From Megalobrama amblycephala (taxonomy: Eukaryota; Chordata; Actinopteri; Cypriniformes; Xenocyprididae): 64,000 nucleotides of DNA. Shown here in pieces: positions 1 to 15,100 of this stretch. Location: assembly GCF_018812025.1 (NCBI RefSeq), contig NC_063061.1, positions 29,514,585-29,578,584 on the forward strand. The letters are read 5' to 3'. The notes under the pieces were generated by a model. It made no database searches. It saw only the letters and a list, made by a program, of their open reading frames with translations, and was not told where the DNA came from. Position 1 is the stretch's first letter; each line of letters opens with the position of its first letter. The position numbers were made by a program, and so were the translations under genes.

Positions 1-170
1 ACCAATGACAGTTACATACTTCTTGTGCATATTTTTTCCCTATTTTATACTCATTTTAATACACCCATTCTATCGTTTTTAACTTCTTTAGCAGTTAATC
101 TATGCTGAGGATACTAACTGTGAGCTTAAGTCACAGGGTTGGGACAGAAGGGGTTCAAGGGAGGGTGGGG

Positions 171-3100
171 TTACTGAATTTGACAGGCTGTGGAGGAAGT
201 GGCTTGGCAGCACATGCAGGTAGGGTTGACTGATTTGGGGGGGATGAGGTCCAGGTCTTCATCATCTGGGATTTCGTCCAGTCGGTAGCCATCCTTCAGG
301 AGCTGGATGTTTAAGTCTTGGTTTATTTGCTGTGGTAAAAGGACAGAATTAAACTAAATTGTTAGTTAACAGAGAATTTATATTATTTTGGTAAAATTAT
401 AATTAAGAAAATGATATCATTTAATAATAAAATGAGATGGCAAAGGGTTCAAATGGTTAAGTGACTATTTCAGTGCATAAATACCTGGTCCCTCAGACAT
501 CTCACCTCGGCTGAGGAATATCCAGACGATGAGTATCTGGACATATCAAAGTCGTCGTCACTAAAAAACAACAGAAAGTACACGGTCACAACTGGAAAGC
601 TTGATTTCAGATAAACGGCAATGGACCAATAAAATCAGCCCTTCTGCAGCAAACCTCAGAAGAAAATGCTCACATGAACTACACAAATTACAAGATTTTG
701 ATATGCTTTAAAACAATCTACTGAATGGCGCCAGAATATTTAGTTGACCTTATAATTCACGTTTAAAGGTGCCTAAGAATGCTTTTTCACAAGATGTAAT
801 ATAAGTCTAAGGTGTCCCCTGAATGTGTCTGTGAAGTTTCAGCTCAAAATACCCCATAGATTTTTTTAAATTAATTTTTTTAACTGCCTATTTTGGGGCA
901 TCATTAACTATGCACTGATTTTTTCAGCGCGCCGCCCCTTTAATTCGCGTGCTCCCTGCCACACGAGCTCTCGATTATATTACAGCACATTTACAAAGTT
1001 CACACAGCTAATATAACCCTCAAATGGATCTTTACAAGATGTTCGTCATGCATGCTGTATGCATGCTTCGAATTATGTGAGTAAAGTATTTATTTTGATG
1101 TTTATATTTGATTCTCTGAGTTTGAGGCTATGCTGCGTGGCTAATGGCTAATGCTACACTGTTGGAGAGATTTATAAAGAATGAAGTTGTGTTTATGAAT
1201 TATACAGACTGCAAGTGTTTCAAAAAATAAAAAATAGCGACGACTCTTGTCTCTGTGAATTCAGTAAGAAATGATGGCAACTTTAACCTCATTTAACAGT
1301 ACATTAGCAACATGTTAATGAAACATTTAGAAAGACAATTTAAAAATATCACTAAAAATATCATGCTATCATGAATCATGTCAGTTATTATAGCTCCATC
1401 TGCCATTTTCGCTGTTGTTCTTGCTTACCTAGTCTGTTGATTCACCTGTGCAGATCCAGGCGTTACTGGCTGCCCTTGTCTAATGCCTTTCATAATGTTG
1501 GGAACATGGGCTGGCATATGCAAATATTGGGGCGTACACCCCGACTGTTACATAACAGTCGGTGTTATGTTGAGATCCGCGTGTTTTCCGGAAGTCTTTT
1601 AAACAAATGAGATTTACATAAGAAAGAAAAAGCAATGGAGTTTGAAACTCAATGTATGTCTTTTCCATGTACTGAACTCTTGTTATTCAACTATGCCGAG
1701 GTAAATTCAAATTTTGAATCTAGGGCACCTTTAATGCTAAGATCCTCAAATAACATCCTTTTAACAATTCCCTGAGTGCGTCTCAAATCGAAGGGTGATC
1801 ACACTTTTTCTGTCGCTGGTCTAAGATTATGGAACAACCTGTTCCAACCTGTTACAATCTTAGAGTTACTGTGTAGCTTTAAAAGTGCTTTATAATAAAT
1901 AAATACAAAAATTACAAATACATAAAATGAAGACTGCACCATTTTTTGGATCAATTTGAGTCAGCAAACTTCTGTTGAGCTATATACAGATACAGCTGTC
2001 ATATTAAATGTAATGATTTTTTTCAGCATGCGGACTCCCCTAATGTTTCTAGTAATATTAGACACATTTTTATAATGACAAATGAGACTTTATTTAGTCA
2101 CAGTTGAGCGAGAGAGAGAGAAATGTGAAGACGACATTTCAGCCAAATTAATTTATCAGGAAAAATCAACAGCGACAATCTGGAGCCTTCTGTTGATTCC
2201 TTCTGTAATTACAAGCATGTTTTAATAAAGCTGAGCTCTCCAATAAACGAACAAGAACACAAGCGAGAACAAGCGTTGGAAGAGTCTGTACAAGCTTGCG
2301 ATGGACAAAACGTCTGAGCATGTGACAGACAGTGGGTGTATGTACTAAATGTCAGGGAATGAGTGTTACATACAGCAAGGCTGAAAATGAAAAACAGAGA
2401 GAAAGAGAGACAATGAAGGATGGGTGACCTAAAACATGACTTAATCACAAGTGCAGGCAGCTGAGGTCACAGAGATCCAGCAGACAGCTGGCAGCACAGA
2501 AAGCATTAAGTTAAGAGACCCATCTGTGTGAGACGCTGCACACTGTGCCTGATCATCTGAACTGAACAGCAACCACGCTATTATGGCTGAACACATACTG
2601 TGACACATCTCATTACAGAAGGGTGTAGGCCACACAAATGATACAGATGATTTCAAGTGCTTTGGACTGGTGCCAGCAAACATGTTTTCTTGCTTTTTCC
2701 AACTCTCAGGGCTGGAATCCTAGACACAAGACAAATCCTGACCAGAATTGTACTGTTAATGGTGATTCTACACTGACAGCATGCCATAGTCCAGAATGCT
2801 TAATATGATATAGCTATTAGGGGTGTGGTGAAATCTGGTGCCATTAAAATGTGATGAGATTTCTCGTAGAGTGAAAAGCTGCCTCACGATATCGCCATGA
2901 CATGAGCATAAGGGTGAAATTAGCATAGAATATGCCACCATTACGTTTACAGTACATTACGGTGCTTTGTCTGACAAGCCGTGGCACTGTCACGCCACAC
3001 AGAGGGAAAAATACATTGCGGAGCAAAGAGGACACTGACAACACGTCGACAGACAAGACAAGTGGCAGGTTACTTATGATATTAAACAAAGTCCCAAGCT

Positions 3101-6100
3101 TTCAAACTGTGTAGTTTTTTAAGAAATTAAAAAAATAAAAAACGTTTTGTTGTGACAGATTGCTGTAGCGCCTCAGCTCAAGAGGCTCGTAAACCGATCA
3201 TCTCTTCCTACTAGTCCATTTATAGCATCAAATAAACATGAATGAACATGAGAATCAATGTTGTTTCAAACGAGGAAAGATGTCAATATACACCATTTTT
3301 CAAGTTTAACTCCACCGAGGTTAATCTTCTAACTCCTGACTGCTTTGTCGGACAAAATGGCGGATTCGGCGTTCTGATTGGTTAGATCGCTTGTCAATCA
3401 AACTTCCGGCGAAGGGTCAATTGAGTTTGTGGCCAAACTTTTTACAATGCTTGTATATTGTTGTCTTTCAATGCATATGATAATTCATATTCAAAGTAGA
3501 ACTGGAATGATATTCTTTACAAGATTTTGTCAAAATTAAACCTTTATCTGCCTCAACTGCCTCACATTTTTTATGCACATTATTAGAATTTATGCACATC
3601 TTTGCGTTTCCATCAAGCTATTTTCTTTTTTGCAATATCCCAAAATAAGCATAAAAATTGGTGGATGGAAACAGCATTTTTTTAAAAATAAAATCATTTA
3701 TTGCACTAAGGAGACAAACATTTAGTTATGAAAATGAATCTGGAAAAAACACAGTTTTAAGTAATTGTCATGGTTCATCACAATGAGCATTTTTACATAA
3801 ACCACCGTTCAAAAGTTTGGGGTCAGTACGTTTTTTTTTTAATAGAAGTTAATATTATTTAGCAAGGATGCATTCAATTTATCAAGTGGCAGTCAAGACA
3901 TTTATAATATTACAAAAGATTTTTATTTCTAAAACAATTCTCTTCTTTTAAACTTTCTATCCATCAAAGAATCATGGGGGGGGGGGGGAAGCATTATGGT
4001 TTCCACAAAAATATCAAGCAGCACAACCATTTTTAACATTGATAATAATAAAAAAAAATCTTGAGCACCAAATCAGCATACTAGAATGATTTCTGAAGGA
4101 TCATGTGGACAATGGTCAAGTGAAACTAAATTATGAAAAAATATGTTATTATTAAATAAAGTTAATAATCAATGATCTCAGAAGATGTTACAAAAATGTA
4201 GAATATGTCCACTTAAAGTTTAATGTATGGTGAAATTACACTTTCTGGACAATTTCCTCATCTGTTGTTGTTTTTTTGCACATGCAAAAAAACTCATTGA
4301 TTCATTTTGCCAATTTGAAGGGTCTCGCTTTGCCTTCAGGAAAGCACATTAATTTTAAATCTTTTATGCTTTGCCATTTTCTCACCCCAGTCTGAAGGGC
4401 ACCAGCTTTAGTCGGTTTTAAAATTAGCTGGTATTTTGATTAAATGTCAGGTCCTTTTCAGATGGAGATGGCTGGCTTTGCGTTTGCTAGGAAAATGGCA
4501 TAAAGCTTTAATTAGAGGATTTATTTCCATCTCATCGTTTGATACATTCTAATCCTTCCCTTGAAGTGAAGCCTTCTGAAATACTCACAAAAGATTTCTA
4601 GAACATTTCCCAGAGAACAATAGAGTGAACTTTTTATTGTTAAGTGTGTCATACCTGTCAGTGTCCAGTGCTACAAGCGGCTTCTCATCTGGACTCTGGT
4701 CTAAGGAGGAATAGCCTTTATTAGGTACAACCAACCTGTAATGAAAGTAGGTAAAATGGAAGAAGCTGTCAGACCAGTGAAAAACAAACATGTATAGCCC
4801 ATGTCTATACATATACATATGAATGTAGGCATATGTAAATACGTATACACATTGCTTTGATGATGATTGGCTAAACTGGACTGGAATGGTGATATGGGTG
4901 TTTCAACAGCCATATTTCAATAGCCAATATATTTTCTAGAAAGTGGTGTTGCTGATGGCCGATATAATGGCAATTTGAACTGCTATAAAAAAAATCGGAG
5001 ACCACTAGAGACAATTATATTCTTTATTATATTCTCAATTATATCAAATAAATTTTTTTTTTCTTTCAAAGGCACAATACCATTAATATAAAATAGCCAA
5101 ATATTATCTGATATATCTACCTATCACTATTAGAAACTCTCAAAAACCAGAGGCAGTATTTTTCATTCTTTAGGTTTTATTTTTAACTATTAACCTTTAA
5201 TTTTAACATCCAATTTTCCCAAAAATGAAGTACTAGGACAAATCTGGCAAGGGAAATCAAATAAATTAGGGGCATGGCTGAGTTTAACATTATCAAACCC
5301 TGTTACATTAGCCAGAGCTGGAGCATCATTTGTTCCTCCTCTCAGGAACGAAGGCTCAAGTTAATCTCTGGCCCTCAGGCTTTTAGAATAAGCAGGCCTG
5401 TGTGCAGCTAATCTTCAGGCCTAAAGCTGTGCTCTAAACCAGGCCTGCGGAAGGGGGCTCACATTTGCAATAATCCTAACAGGGCACTAGAGACCGGTGG
5501 GATGGCAGAAGCCCTCAAATGGACTGCACTAACACTAATTAACATTCACAGATTGTACAGCCTACATATAAAGCTGCTGTTTATTTTATGCTGCTGTTTA
5601 TTTTATTGAAAAATGTACCAGTAATACAAACATATATGGTGTTAAAATGAACTCTGGTGTGATTGCTCTGTTGCGGTTTGTTTTTATAAGTGTGAATTCT
5701 GCCATCCAAACTGTGGTGTGCACCAAACAAGCGGACAGAGACTCACCTTTAAAACGTTGTAATCATTTGTATGTGTAACGGAGGAATTCCTGGCACTGTT
5801 TTGTCTCCTTTACACATTTCATAAGCAGCACCTAGCATTGTTTTGTATGTTCGGTATGTTCTGTCTCAAATATGTATCATATCGTCTGTTCAATCAGGTT
5901 GTGACCTTATCCTTATTCCTTTTGTTTTGTATCTTTAGATTCGGTGTTAAAAATGTATCACTTTTTTTTTACGTCCGGACCAAATGAACCAAAAGAACCG
6001 AATTACAAGTGTGAACACACCCTTAAAAAAAAGTTATAGCTCATGAAAATAAGGGTGGAGTAGCCTCACCTTGTTCTGGCCATAACATTATTTTTCTTGG

Positions 6101-9100
6101 GTTGCTGACTGACTGGACTACCCACAGGTCCATTCTTCACCGAGCCTTTCCTCGCGAGTTCTCGTTGTTTCTCTACCAAAAGAATGAGTTAAGAACAAAT
6201 TCAATTTTGAAAACCTCCCATTGACTTACATTGATAGAATGTATATTCAAAATGTAACAAACAGTAATGGTGTCATCATAATTTTTGGTCTTCATTCTTA
6301 GAGCCAACTGCATACTGAAGACAGATGCTGTGTCTGAAATCGAATATTTCCCTATATAGTATGCAAAAAACAGTACGCCAAAAGAGTAGAATGTCCAAAT
6401 ACAATATATACCGTAGGTGAAAAGTCCCCGGATGACCTATTAATTTCGCAGAGAATCTAAAGTGTGCATTTGATTGACACTTTACTATCCCATGAGGCCA
6501 CAGTAGATGATTTATGAATGGCAGTGAAGCGAAACAACTGACGATGGTAGGTAATGTGACAGTAACAACATGGTGGATGTAGTACATCCGAATTTCATTC
6601 ATACTACAGATATTCATGCTGTTATATAAAACATACTTTTTTAATGGTCGCAGAGTAAATTCAAATTCAAAAGTAATACTAACTATGCAGCATGAGTCTT
6701 CCTTGCATACATATGTAACCACAATTACACTGTGACCGTTTTCTTTTAAATTCAGATCAATACCATGGCAACACGAAAAGTTTAATTACGCATTGAGACT
6801 ACAGTCTTATTAATATTCCCCGTTCTGCGTGGTTCTCTGGCTGGAGAACAGTTTCTACACAAGTGAAGTCTGAGGTTGACTTCTGCGTGACTTAACCACT
6901 GGCCTGCGTCTGTGTGTGTGTGGGAGATTTCTCTGTGGTGCCATAAGTAAGAAGGCTGTCAGAGGGAGGACTGTAGTGAAGTACAGCAACTGCTGTATTT
7001 CAGGAAGCCTTAACGAACATCTGTGAACAGAAATCGGTGTGAGATACAGACGCAGAACAGGAGAAAAAGACAGTGGAAGAGCGGGCTGAGCAATAGGCAA
7101 CGCTGTTTTCCTTTCTGCCAATGAAACATTCAAATTAAGTCTTTTTAGGGAGGGAGGAAGAGATTTTTTTGAAAAACATCCAGGATCAAAAATTAGACTT
7201 TAAAATGGACTTATTTCTACCTCCAAAGCTTCATATATATATGAATGCGATGAATGCGAAAGTGGCTTACCTATCTTCACTTGCAGCGGAGAGGGCTTGT
7301 AGTTGATAGCGACTGACTCTGGTTCTCTCGTTCCTGTTTCGGCCTCTAAACTGGACGTTGCTGCAGGATCCTGGAGACAAAAACACAATCATACACAATC
7401 AGATACAACACCACATTCCCAAGGGCAGACGCTAGTAATTAGCAATAAGCAAAACTACACATTTCCAAAAGTGACCAACAAATGGATTTTGAGGAAGTGG
7501 TTTCAATATAAGTACAAAGTGTAAATCTAGAAAAAACATCCAAATCTGAAACAATGTACAGAAGAAGGGCTCTCTCTGATGCAAAACTTCATCCATTCCA
7601 AGCATGCTCAGTGTGCTGATGAATAACAGACAGCAAAATCGGACTGGTTGTAAATAATGGTATCTGGTGAGGCAGAAGGTGGATAAAGAGTGTTGATTCT
7701 ATTGGTAAATAATAACACGAGTCAGCACAATGTCACCGTGCTGTCACTGGAATGGACCATTTTAACACATCTCTCTTAAAAGGTCTCAGATTTGCTTTCA
7801 CAGCTATGCTCCAACGACTTATTGATTCTGAGACCAGAGATATATGTAGGGCCTGTGCAGTCGAAAACTCCCAATGTACTGTGTAAACCAATTTACTGGT
7901 TAACAGATTAATTAAACAATCGTGAATAAATCTGGATCCTACCAAAATAATTATTAAATTAATTTTAAACTAATATTTCAGGCTATTGAGTTATGGCAAA
8001 AAAAATGTAATTAAAATAAAAAAGACAAAATACAATTAAACTTCTTACAACGTTACATTATAAACAATTGCCCTCAGTGTGAAAATATGAATCTCAAAAT
8101 CATACAGTCAGTCACTATTGTAAAGGGTTCAAATATGCAAAATATGCTGGAAAATCAAAGAATTTGCAGGATCTGGGGGGATTTTTCTGAATAACGTTGG
8201 GCAGTTTAACTGCTCAGGACAAACAAGGGACTTCAATCACAAAACAAAAAAAACAGTCATGGATCATCCAGGTAACCACACACAGTATTAAAGGGTTAGT
8301 TCACTCAAAAATGAAAATTCTGTCATTAATTACTCACCCTCATGGTGTTCCACACCCGTAAGACATCAAGATATTTTTGATAAAATCCGACGGCTCAGTG
8401 AGGCCTCCATTGCCAGCAAGATAATTAACACTTTCAGCGCCCAGAAAGGTACTAAAGACATATTTAAAACAGTTCATGTGACTACAGTGGTTCAACCTCA
8501 ATGTTATGAAGCAACAAGAATACTTTTTGTGCACCAAAAAACAAAATAACGACTTTATTCAACAATATCTAGTGATGGGCGATTTCAAAACACTGCTTCA
8601 TGAAGCTTCGAAGCTTTACGAATCTTTTGTTTTGAATCAGTGGTTCGGAGCGTGTATCAAACTCCCTAAATCACATGAACCACTGAAATTTCGAAGCGTT
8701 TCGAAACACGTATGACGTAACGAAGCCTCGTTTACTGAAATCACATGACTTTGGCAGTTTGATACATGCTCCGAACCACTGATTCTAAACAAAAGATTCG
8801 TAAAGCTTTGTGAAGCAGTGTTTTGAAATTGCCCATCACTAGATATTGTTGAATAAAGTCATTATTTTGGTTTTTGGCGCACAAAAAGTATTCTTGTCGC
8901 TTCATAACATTAAGTTTTAACCACTGTAGTCACAATAAGTTAAATATGTCTTTAGCAGATTTCTGGGCATTTGAAAGTGTAAATTGTCTTGCTGGCAATG
9001 CAGGCCTCACTGAGCCATCTGATTTTATCAAAAATATCTTAATTTGTGTTCCTAAGATAAACTAAGGTCTTACGGATGTGGAACGACATGAGTGTGAGTA

Positions 9101-12100
9101 ATTATTTTTTTGGTGAACTAACCCTTTAAAGGTGCTAAAGAGGATGTTTTGTTTTATACATTTTTGCAATATTACTTGAAACTGTCTTTACTAACTGATA
9201 AAAGACTATTTATTAGGTGCACTGAAAGGAATAATATTAATATACATCATCTGTGCACGAGGTAGGGCCTTAAAAACATCAGCCAATCGTTTACGCGATG
9301 ATCGCGTAAAAAGCCCTCTGGCTTGTCAATCACTGCCGTGACGTTCCTTGTGCGAGACGTGCGCGGATTGGCCCTCTAGCTTGTCAATCACTGCCGTGAT
9401 GTTCCTTGTGCGAGACGTGCGCGGATTGGCCCTCTAGCTTGTCAATCACTGCCGTGATGTTCCTTGTGCGAGACGTGCGCGGATTGGCCCTCTAGCTTGT
9501 CAATCACTGCCGTGACGTTCCTTGTGCGAGACGTGCGCGGATTGGCCCTATGGCTTGTCAATCACTGCCGTGACGTTCCTTGTGCGAGACGTGCGCGGAT
9601 TGGCCCTCTAGCTTGTCAATCACTGCCGTGACGTTCCTTGTGCGAGACGTGCGCGGATTGGCCCTCTAGCTTGTCAATCACTGCCGTGACGTTCCTTGTG
9701 CGAGACGTGCGCGGATTGGCCCTCTAGCTTGTCAATCACTGCCGTGACGTTCCTTGTGCGAGACGTGCGCGGATTGGCCCTCTAGCTTGTCAATCACTGC
9801 CGTGACGTTCCTTGTGCGAGACGTGCGCGGATTGGCCCTCTAGCTTGTCAATCACTGCCGTGACGTTCCTTGTGAGAGATGAGCGCAGTTGCGCGCTCCG
9901 GTAACTTTCCACACTCCACAGGCGCCGCATGCGATGTTTTTGTCAGGAGACAGGAGTAACTGCAGATTATGAGTTACCTGCGGTGAGTCCGACATAATGA
10001 ATCCACTAACACAACACAGCGAATGCCGGTGGTAAACACTAGTGTTAAAATACTCGTGCACTAGTTTTGGGAGGCGTTCCTTCGAAATGAGCTGTGAAGG
10101 AGGGGGGTTGTTCTTACGCATGCACTCATTTCAAAAACTCACTAACAGTCTTTGGTTTCTCAGTCGACGAAAAGATCCTCTTTAGCACCTTTAAGAATCA
10201 AGGGTATGTAAACTTTTGAGTGGGGTTATTTTTATAAATTCAGCTTTTTTTTTTTTGTATTGTGGACTATATGTAAACATCGTTTATGTAAAATCTCTTA
10301 TTCAGGACAGTATTAAATAAAAAAAAAAGTATGATCCGTCTTATTTTGGTAAAATAATAAACATTTTGCAGATTCTGCAAGGGGTTCACAAACTTAAAAG
10401 CAGCACTGAAGACTGATGATGACTATATCTTACTGTCTTATTGTACAATGTAAAATTTTCAAGCCTTCATTACTACTAAAGTCTGAGCCACACCCTCCCT
10501 TCTCCACAGCCTTCTTTCTGCACAGCTGCTCGGATGAGAGACGGATGAAAGGAGGGAGATTCTAGCTGTCATAGTAACCGACTGGTACTGAGCCTTTAAT
10601 ATGTAGGGTCTGAGTGCCCTGTGACATCACCAGGGACTGGAAGAGACAGAACAGAGGGAGCTTGTTGAAGGAAATGTTGAGAGCACACCCAAGCCACCTC
10701 TGCCAACAGAGCGCCTATTGTGACCTCAGAAAGCCTGCCTTCACTGGATGTGGCCCATGTGGCCACTTGAGACTCTTTAGGCCATCATTGTGTATTTTTA
10801 AATAAAATATAGTTACAATTTACATACATATATACATTAGAAAATAAAAATACTACAGTTACTAAAAGGCTACATAGAAATATTTACTATAAAATTTTAA
10901 TTAAAATTAAACTGAAAAAAATTATAAATACATACTATAAAATCGTGTTGTCAAAAGTACTGACTTCGATACCAAGTCCAAGTCGATACTGAAATTTTCT
11001 GTTTGAGCGGATTCGTAAACACCTCTGATTGGCCATTGTGTTCACGTGCTCAACATATATGTCTGTGATTGGCTACAACGATCAGCGCACAGGAGCATTT
11101 GAAAGCACATGCAAGTGTTTGAATTTGAAAGCGGTTTGAAAGCGGGAGCGGGAGCAGGAGCGTTTGAAAGTAGGCATCCAATGATAGACTCCTGCTTTCC
11201 AACACTCCCGTGTGTATCTGTGTAAGCGCTCGGTGAAGAGCTTCATTGATGTCTATTTACAACATGTTTTTGAAGCGTTGATCATTGTAGCCACTCCGAG
11301 ATCTATCTGTTGAGAGCATGAACACAACGGCCAATCAGAGGTCAACTTGTATCAACAGTATCAACTTGGTATTGAAGTCGGTACTTTTGGCAACACTACT
11401 ATATAAATACTATAATAGTATATAAAGAATACAAAAATAACACAAAAAAATATATATTTTTCACACTATTTCTGAACTTTTCCACTAACCACTTATCACA
11501 TACTACTTAAAGGTAGTATGAAATGGCTGGATCAACATGACCACCATAACCTCATGTTAACAGTGACTAAATGATGCTAAAACCGTTGAAGGGATCACTG
11601 GATGTTAAAAAAAAGAGCCATATCATAAAGAAACCAATTTGCTTACCAAACATGGAGGAAGCAGTCTTGTTGCTGAAGGAAACCTTTGCTCACTGGCTCA
11701 GCGGTGGCATAGTGCCAGCTGTAGGCCTGGCAGGGTTCTCACAAACCCTTTAAGCCCAGCACCAGCTAAAGAGACCAGCGGGGGATTGTGGGTAATAGCG
11801 CAGCAGGATACCATCAAACTCCTGAAGCATGTAATCATATTCTGGGTATAAAGTACATTGTCATTCATCTCGATATGAAGCTGTTGCTGGACCGCTATAG
11901 AATTGTCATATTTTGAAGCATCAGAACACAACACCTTCAAAGCAGGGGTGTAATGCTTCACGTCAGCGTTAATTAAAAAAACACTATCTGTCTTTGGACT
12001 TTGTGGTCTACAAAGGACTCTGTTGAGTAAGCCGATGTATTGAGCTTTCCAGACAGCCTTTGTTAGACTACACAGGCTACACAACTCTCAGAGCAACACC

Positions 12101-15100
12101 ACAAAGCACAACATCAAAGTCACACATATTCCACCGGCTACATGTACAACTGCCCGTGAAATTTATGCAACATCTGCTAGAGAAAACCAAGAGGAGTGAT
12201 GCCTCAGAGCACTACAGAGTCATATCTGATGCAAACCTAATCTGTGTTCTCATGTTTTAAAGCTGATTTAGAATGTTGTCACAAGATTAAAGTGATCAGA
12301 AATCTATAGAAATTACTGAAACCATTAAGTGAGTCATTGATCTAGAGCAATGCAAGACTCACAAATCCATAGAAACACATCAAAATCAAGATTAAATCTA
12401 TCACAAGGACTAACGTTTGTCTTCAAGGACTTCAAAATGGGTGTCAATGAGAAGGTCAACTTTTAACATCAGGAAAACATAGATTAATGATGTCATATGG
12501 GATCTTATAATGTGAAGACCAAGATCTTATTGGCATTTTGCGATCCAGGTTGATGAAGGAGACGAAGATGAGCGAATGCTGACACGGCTGAAGTGATAAA
12601 AAGGATTGGTGGGATTATATGACAAGATGTACTTGGGACCAATCACAGCAAAGCATGATCCATAAGGTGACTAACAGTTGCTGGCGGTTTTAATGTCCCA
12701 TATAGAACGGATAAGCAAATGCCTAAAGAAAATAAATACATGATATGTATATTAAATATCTCACTCGTTTAAAGGGATAGTCCACCCAAACATGAAAATT
12801 CTGTCATTATTTACTCACCCTCATGTCATTCTTGCTGTATGACTTTCTTCTGTGGAACATGAAAAATGATATTTTGAAGAATGTAGGTAACTAAACAGTT
12901 TAAATTCCCACTGACTTCCATTGTGAGGACAAAAAATACAATGAAAGTCAATGGGAACCAAAACTTCTTGGTTTCTAACATTCTTCAAACTATCTTCTTT
13001 TGTGCTCTGCAGAAGAAACATATAAGTCATACATTAGTTTGACAGGAATGTTGTTCTAGGACTAATAAAAGATCCAGGAAAATGCACTACTTGGCAAAAT
13101 CATAGTCACCAGAAACCGGCATGCAAGGACTGTGGCAGCTTCCTGTTATTACTGACCTGCTTTTATCTAAGCACCATGGCATTCTGAAATTAAAATTAGT
13201 GTTTTTTTTCCTACTTATTTATGAGGCCTAATAGAATGTCATCTTCATCTATGTATAGACAAGACATTTTAAAGGTGTGATGAAATCAGAAAGCCAATAA
13301 CTAGTATATTCCTAAAAGGAATAAGCATTGTTCTTTGAAAAGCTGGTGCCATTTTGCAGTGGGCCTGTCCTTTTCTGCCCACAGAAGAATGAATTAGCAT
13401 GAGAAAGCACAGTTTGTTGTATAGGGTAACAGCTGGGTCTTCAGCTCTTTGGGAATAGTGGGGCGCCAATGAAAAAACGAATGACAATATCACTCCAGGC
13501 CATATCGCACCAATCCAGCATATTCTAAGGTGCACATTTCAGTCCGGAGTCCGCCCAGAAAATACAGGCTACTAACTGAATGAAAACTTACTTAATTGTA
13601 AATAAATGTGTTTATAACAGCTCTAAAACAAATAAGAAATTCAAGAAATCCAAGATGTGTCTGCTACTACTCTTTGACTGTGCAGATGAGAGCAAATCTG
13701 TTCAAGTGCTGTTCAGTGCTTTCAGGCTTGTATTGTTTGTGACTATCAACCTTGTGTTTTTCTTATATATGTTAAATTCTGCAGTATCTTGTTCTCCTAA
13801 CTAATTATTTTTAGTGTTGTGTACTTAATATACAAATTGACAATGATACTTAAAAGAATCAATACTTCAAAGACATGTTCACTTGGCAACTTTGTGTAAA
13901 ATTAATTTTAAAAGTATATTGCGTTACTCACTAAATGTGTAACACGAAAATAATGTGTTATGTTACTTTTGTGTTACTTTTCCTCACCTGGGCTGAGCTT
14001 GCTTGTTTGTTTGCTTGTTGATTTTGCCAAATGAAAGGTCCTTTTCACAAAAAAAGTGAAATGATGCAGGAGAAGAAAGTTCAATGCAATTACTTCAGCA
14101 ATAAAAAAAAAGAAACAATATTATCTAGTCATTTTTGGTGGATCATCAAAGGTCAGCAGCAAAGTCATTGAGACAATGAAATTAGTTAGCCTACATAAAG
14201 TATATTTGTGTTATTTAACATATTTAACTACTGCAGGTTTGTGTAGTATTGTGTGGAGTTTGCATTTCACTCTTTTTATTAATTTTGAGGAATACTGAAT
14301 CTGTTTTGTGCAAGTAAGATGAGTAAATGCATGCTGGTAACACTTTACAATAAGGTTCATTAGTTAATGAATTAACTAACATGAACTAACCACAAGCAAT
14401 GCATTTGCTGTTTTTCTTTCTTGCGTTAACATTAGTTAATGAAAATACAGTTGTTCATTGTTTGTTCATGTTAGTTCACAGGGCATTAACTAATGTTAAC
14501 AAGATGTATTAGTAAATGTTGAAATTAACATTAACAAAGATTAATAAATGCTGTATAAGTGCAGTTCATTATTAGTTCATGTTAACTAATGAACCTTATT
14601 GTAAAGTGTTACACATTTAGTCTAGAACTACAGTAACCATCCTGTTTACACAGTGCACACAATGCCGCAACATCTTACTCCCGATTTCTCTCAACATGGA
14701 GACAGGAGAGGTGTCGGGCAATAAATGAAAAAACTAAGTAGCCTAACTTGCACTAATTAATTGATATGAAAAAGTAACTAAGATATTTTGCTGTGAATTT
14801 TAAAGTAATTCATTAATTTACGTGTTACTTGAAAAGTAATCTGATTACATAACTCACGTTACTTGTAATACATTTGGCTACCCCAACCCTGGCAACTGGT
14901 TTGCGTCATCATGACGTATGGAACTGTCGCGTGGTCCCTCACATTCCAATGAGGCACAAAAAGAACCTTCCAGTAGTTCATTTAGAACATTTTTGTACTA
15001 TTCAGCTTTGTAAAGTAACTAACTTAATCACAGAAGTGATACAAGTATACATTTAATCAATTAGTTCTCAGCACATTATGAATCTTACCAAAAGAGATTC

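Noticed and set aside
1540..1561. Hairpin CCGACTGTTACATAACAGTC as a gene regulator or microRNA
   Set aside because: It is part of the mobile element (also in copy B) and too short for a microRNA precursor.
6276..6722. 148-codon open frame on the minus strand in a FAM219A intron
   Set aside because: No recognisable domain, repeat-like DNA, and it lies within an intron between two firmly matched exons on the same strand.
9314..9893. CRISPR-like array
   Set aside because: Units are contiguous with no variable spacers, and the host is a vertebrate; it is a minisatellite.
9852..10121. 89-codon open frame next to the minisatellite
   Set aside because: Begins in element terminal sequence and shows no protein family; explained by the mobile element.
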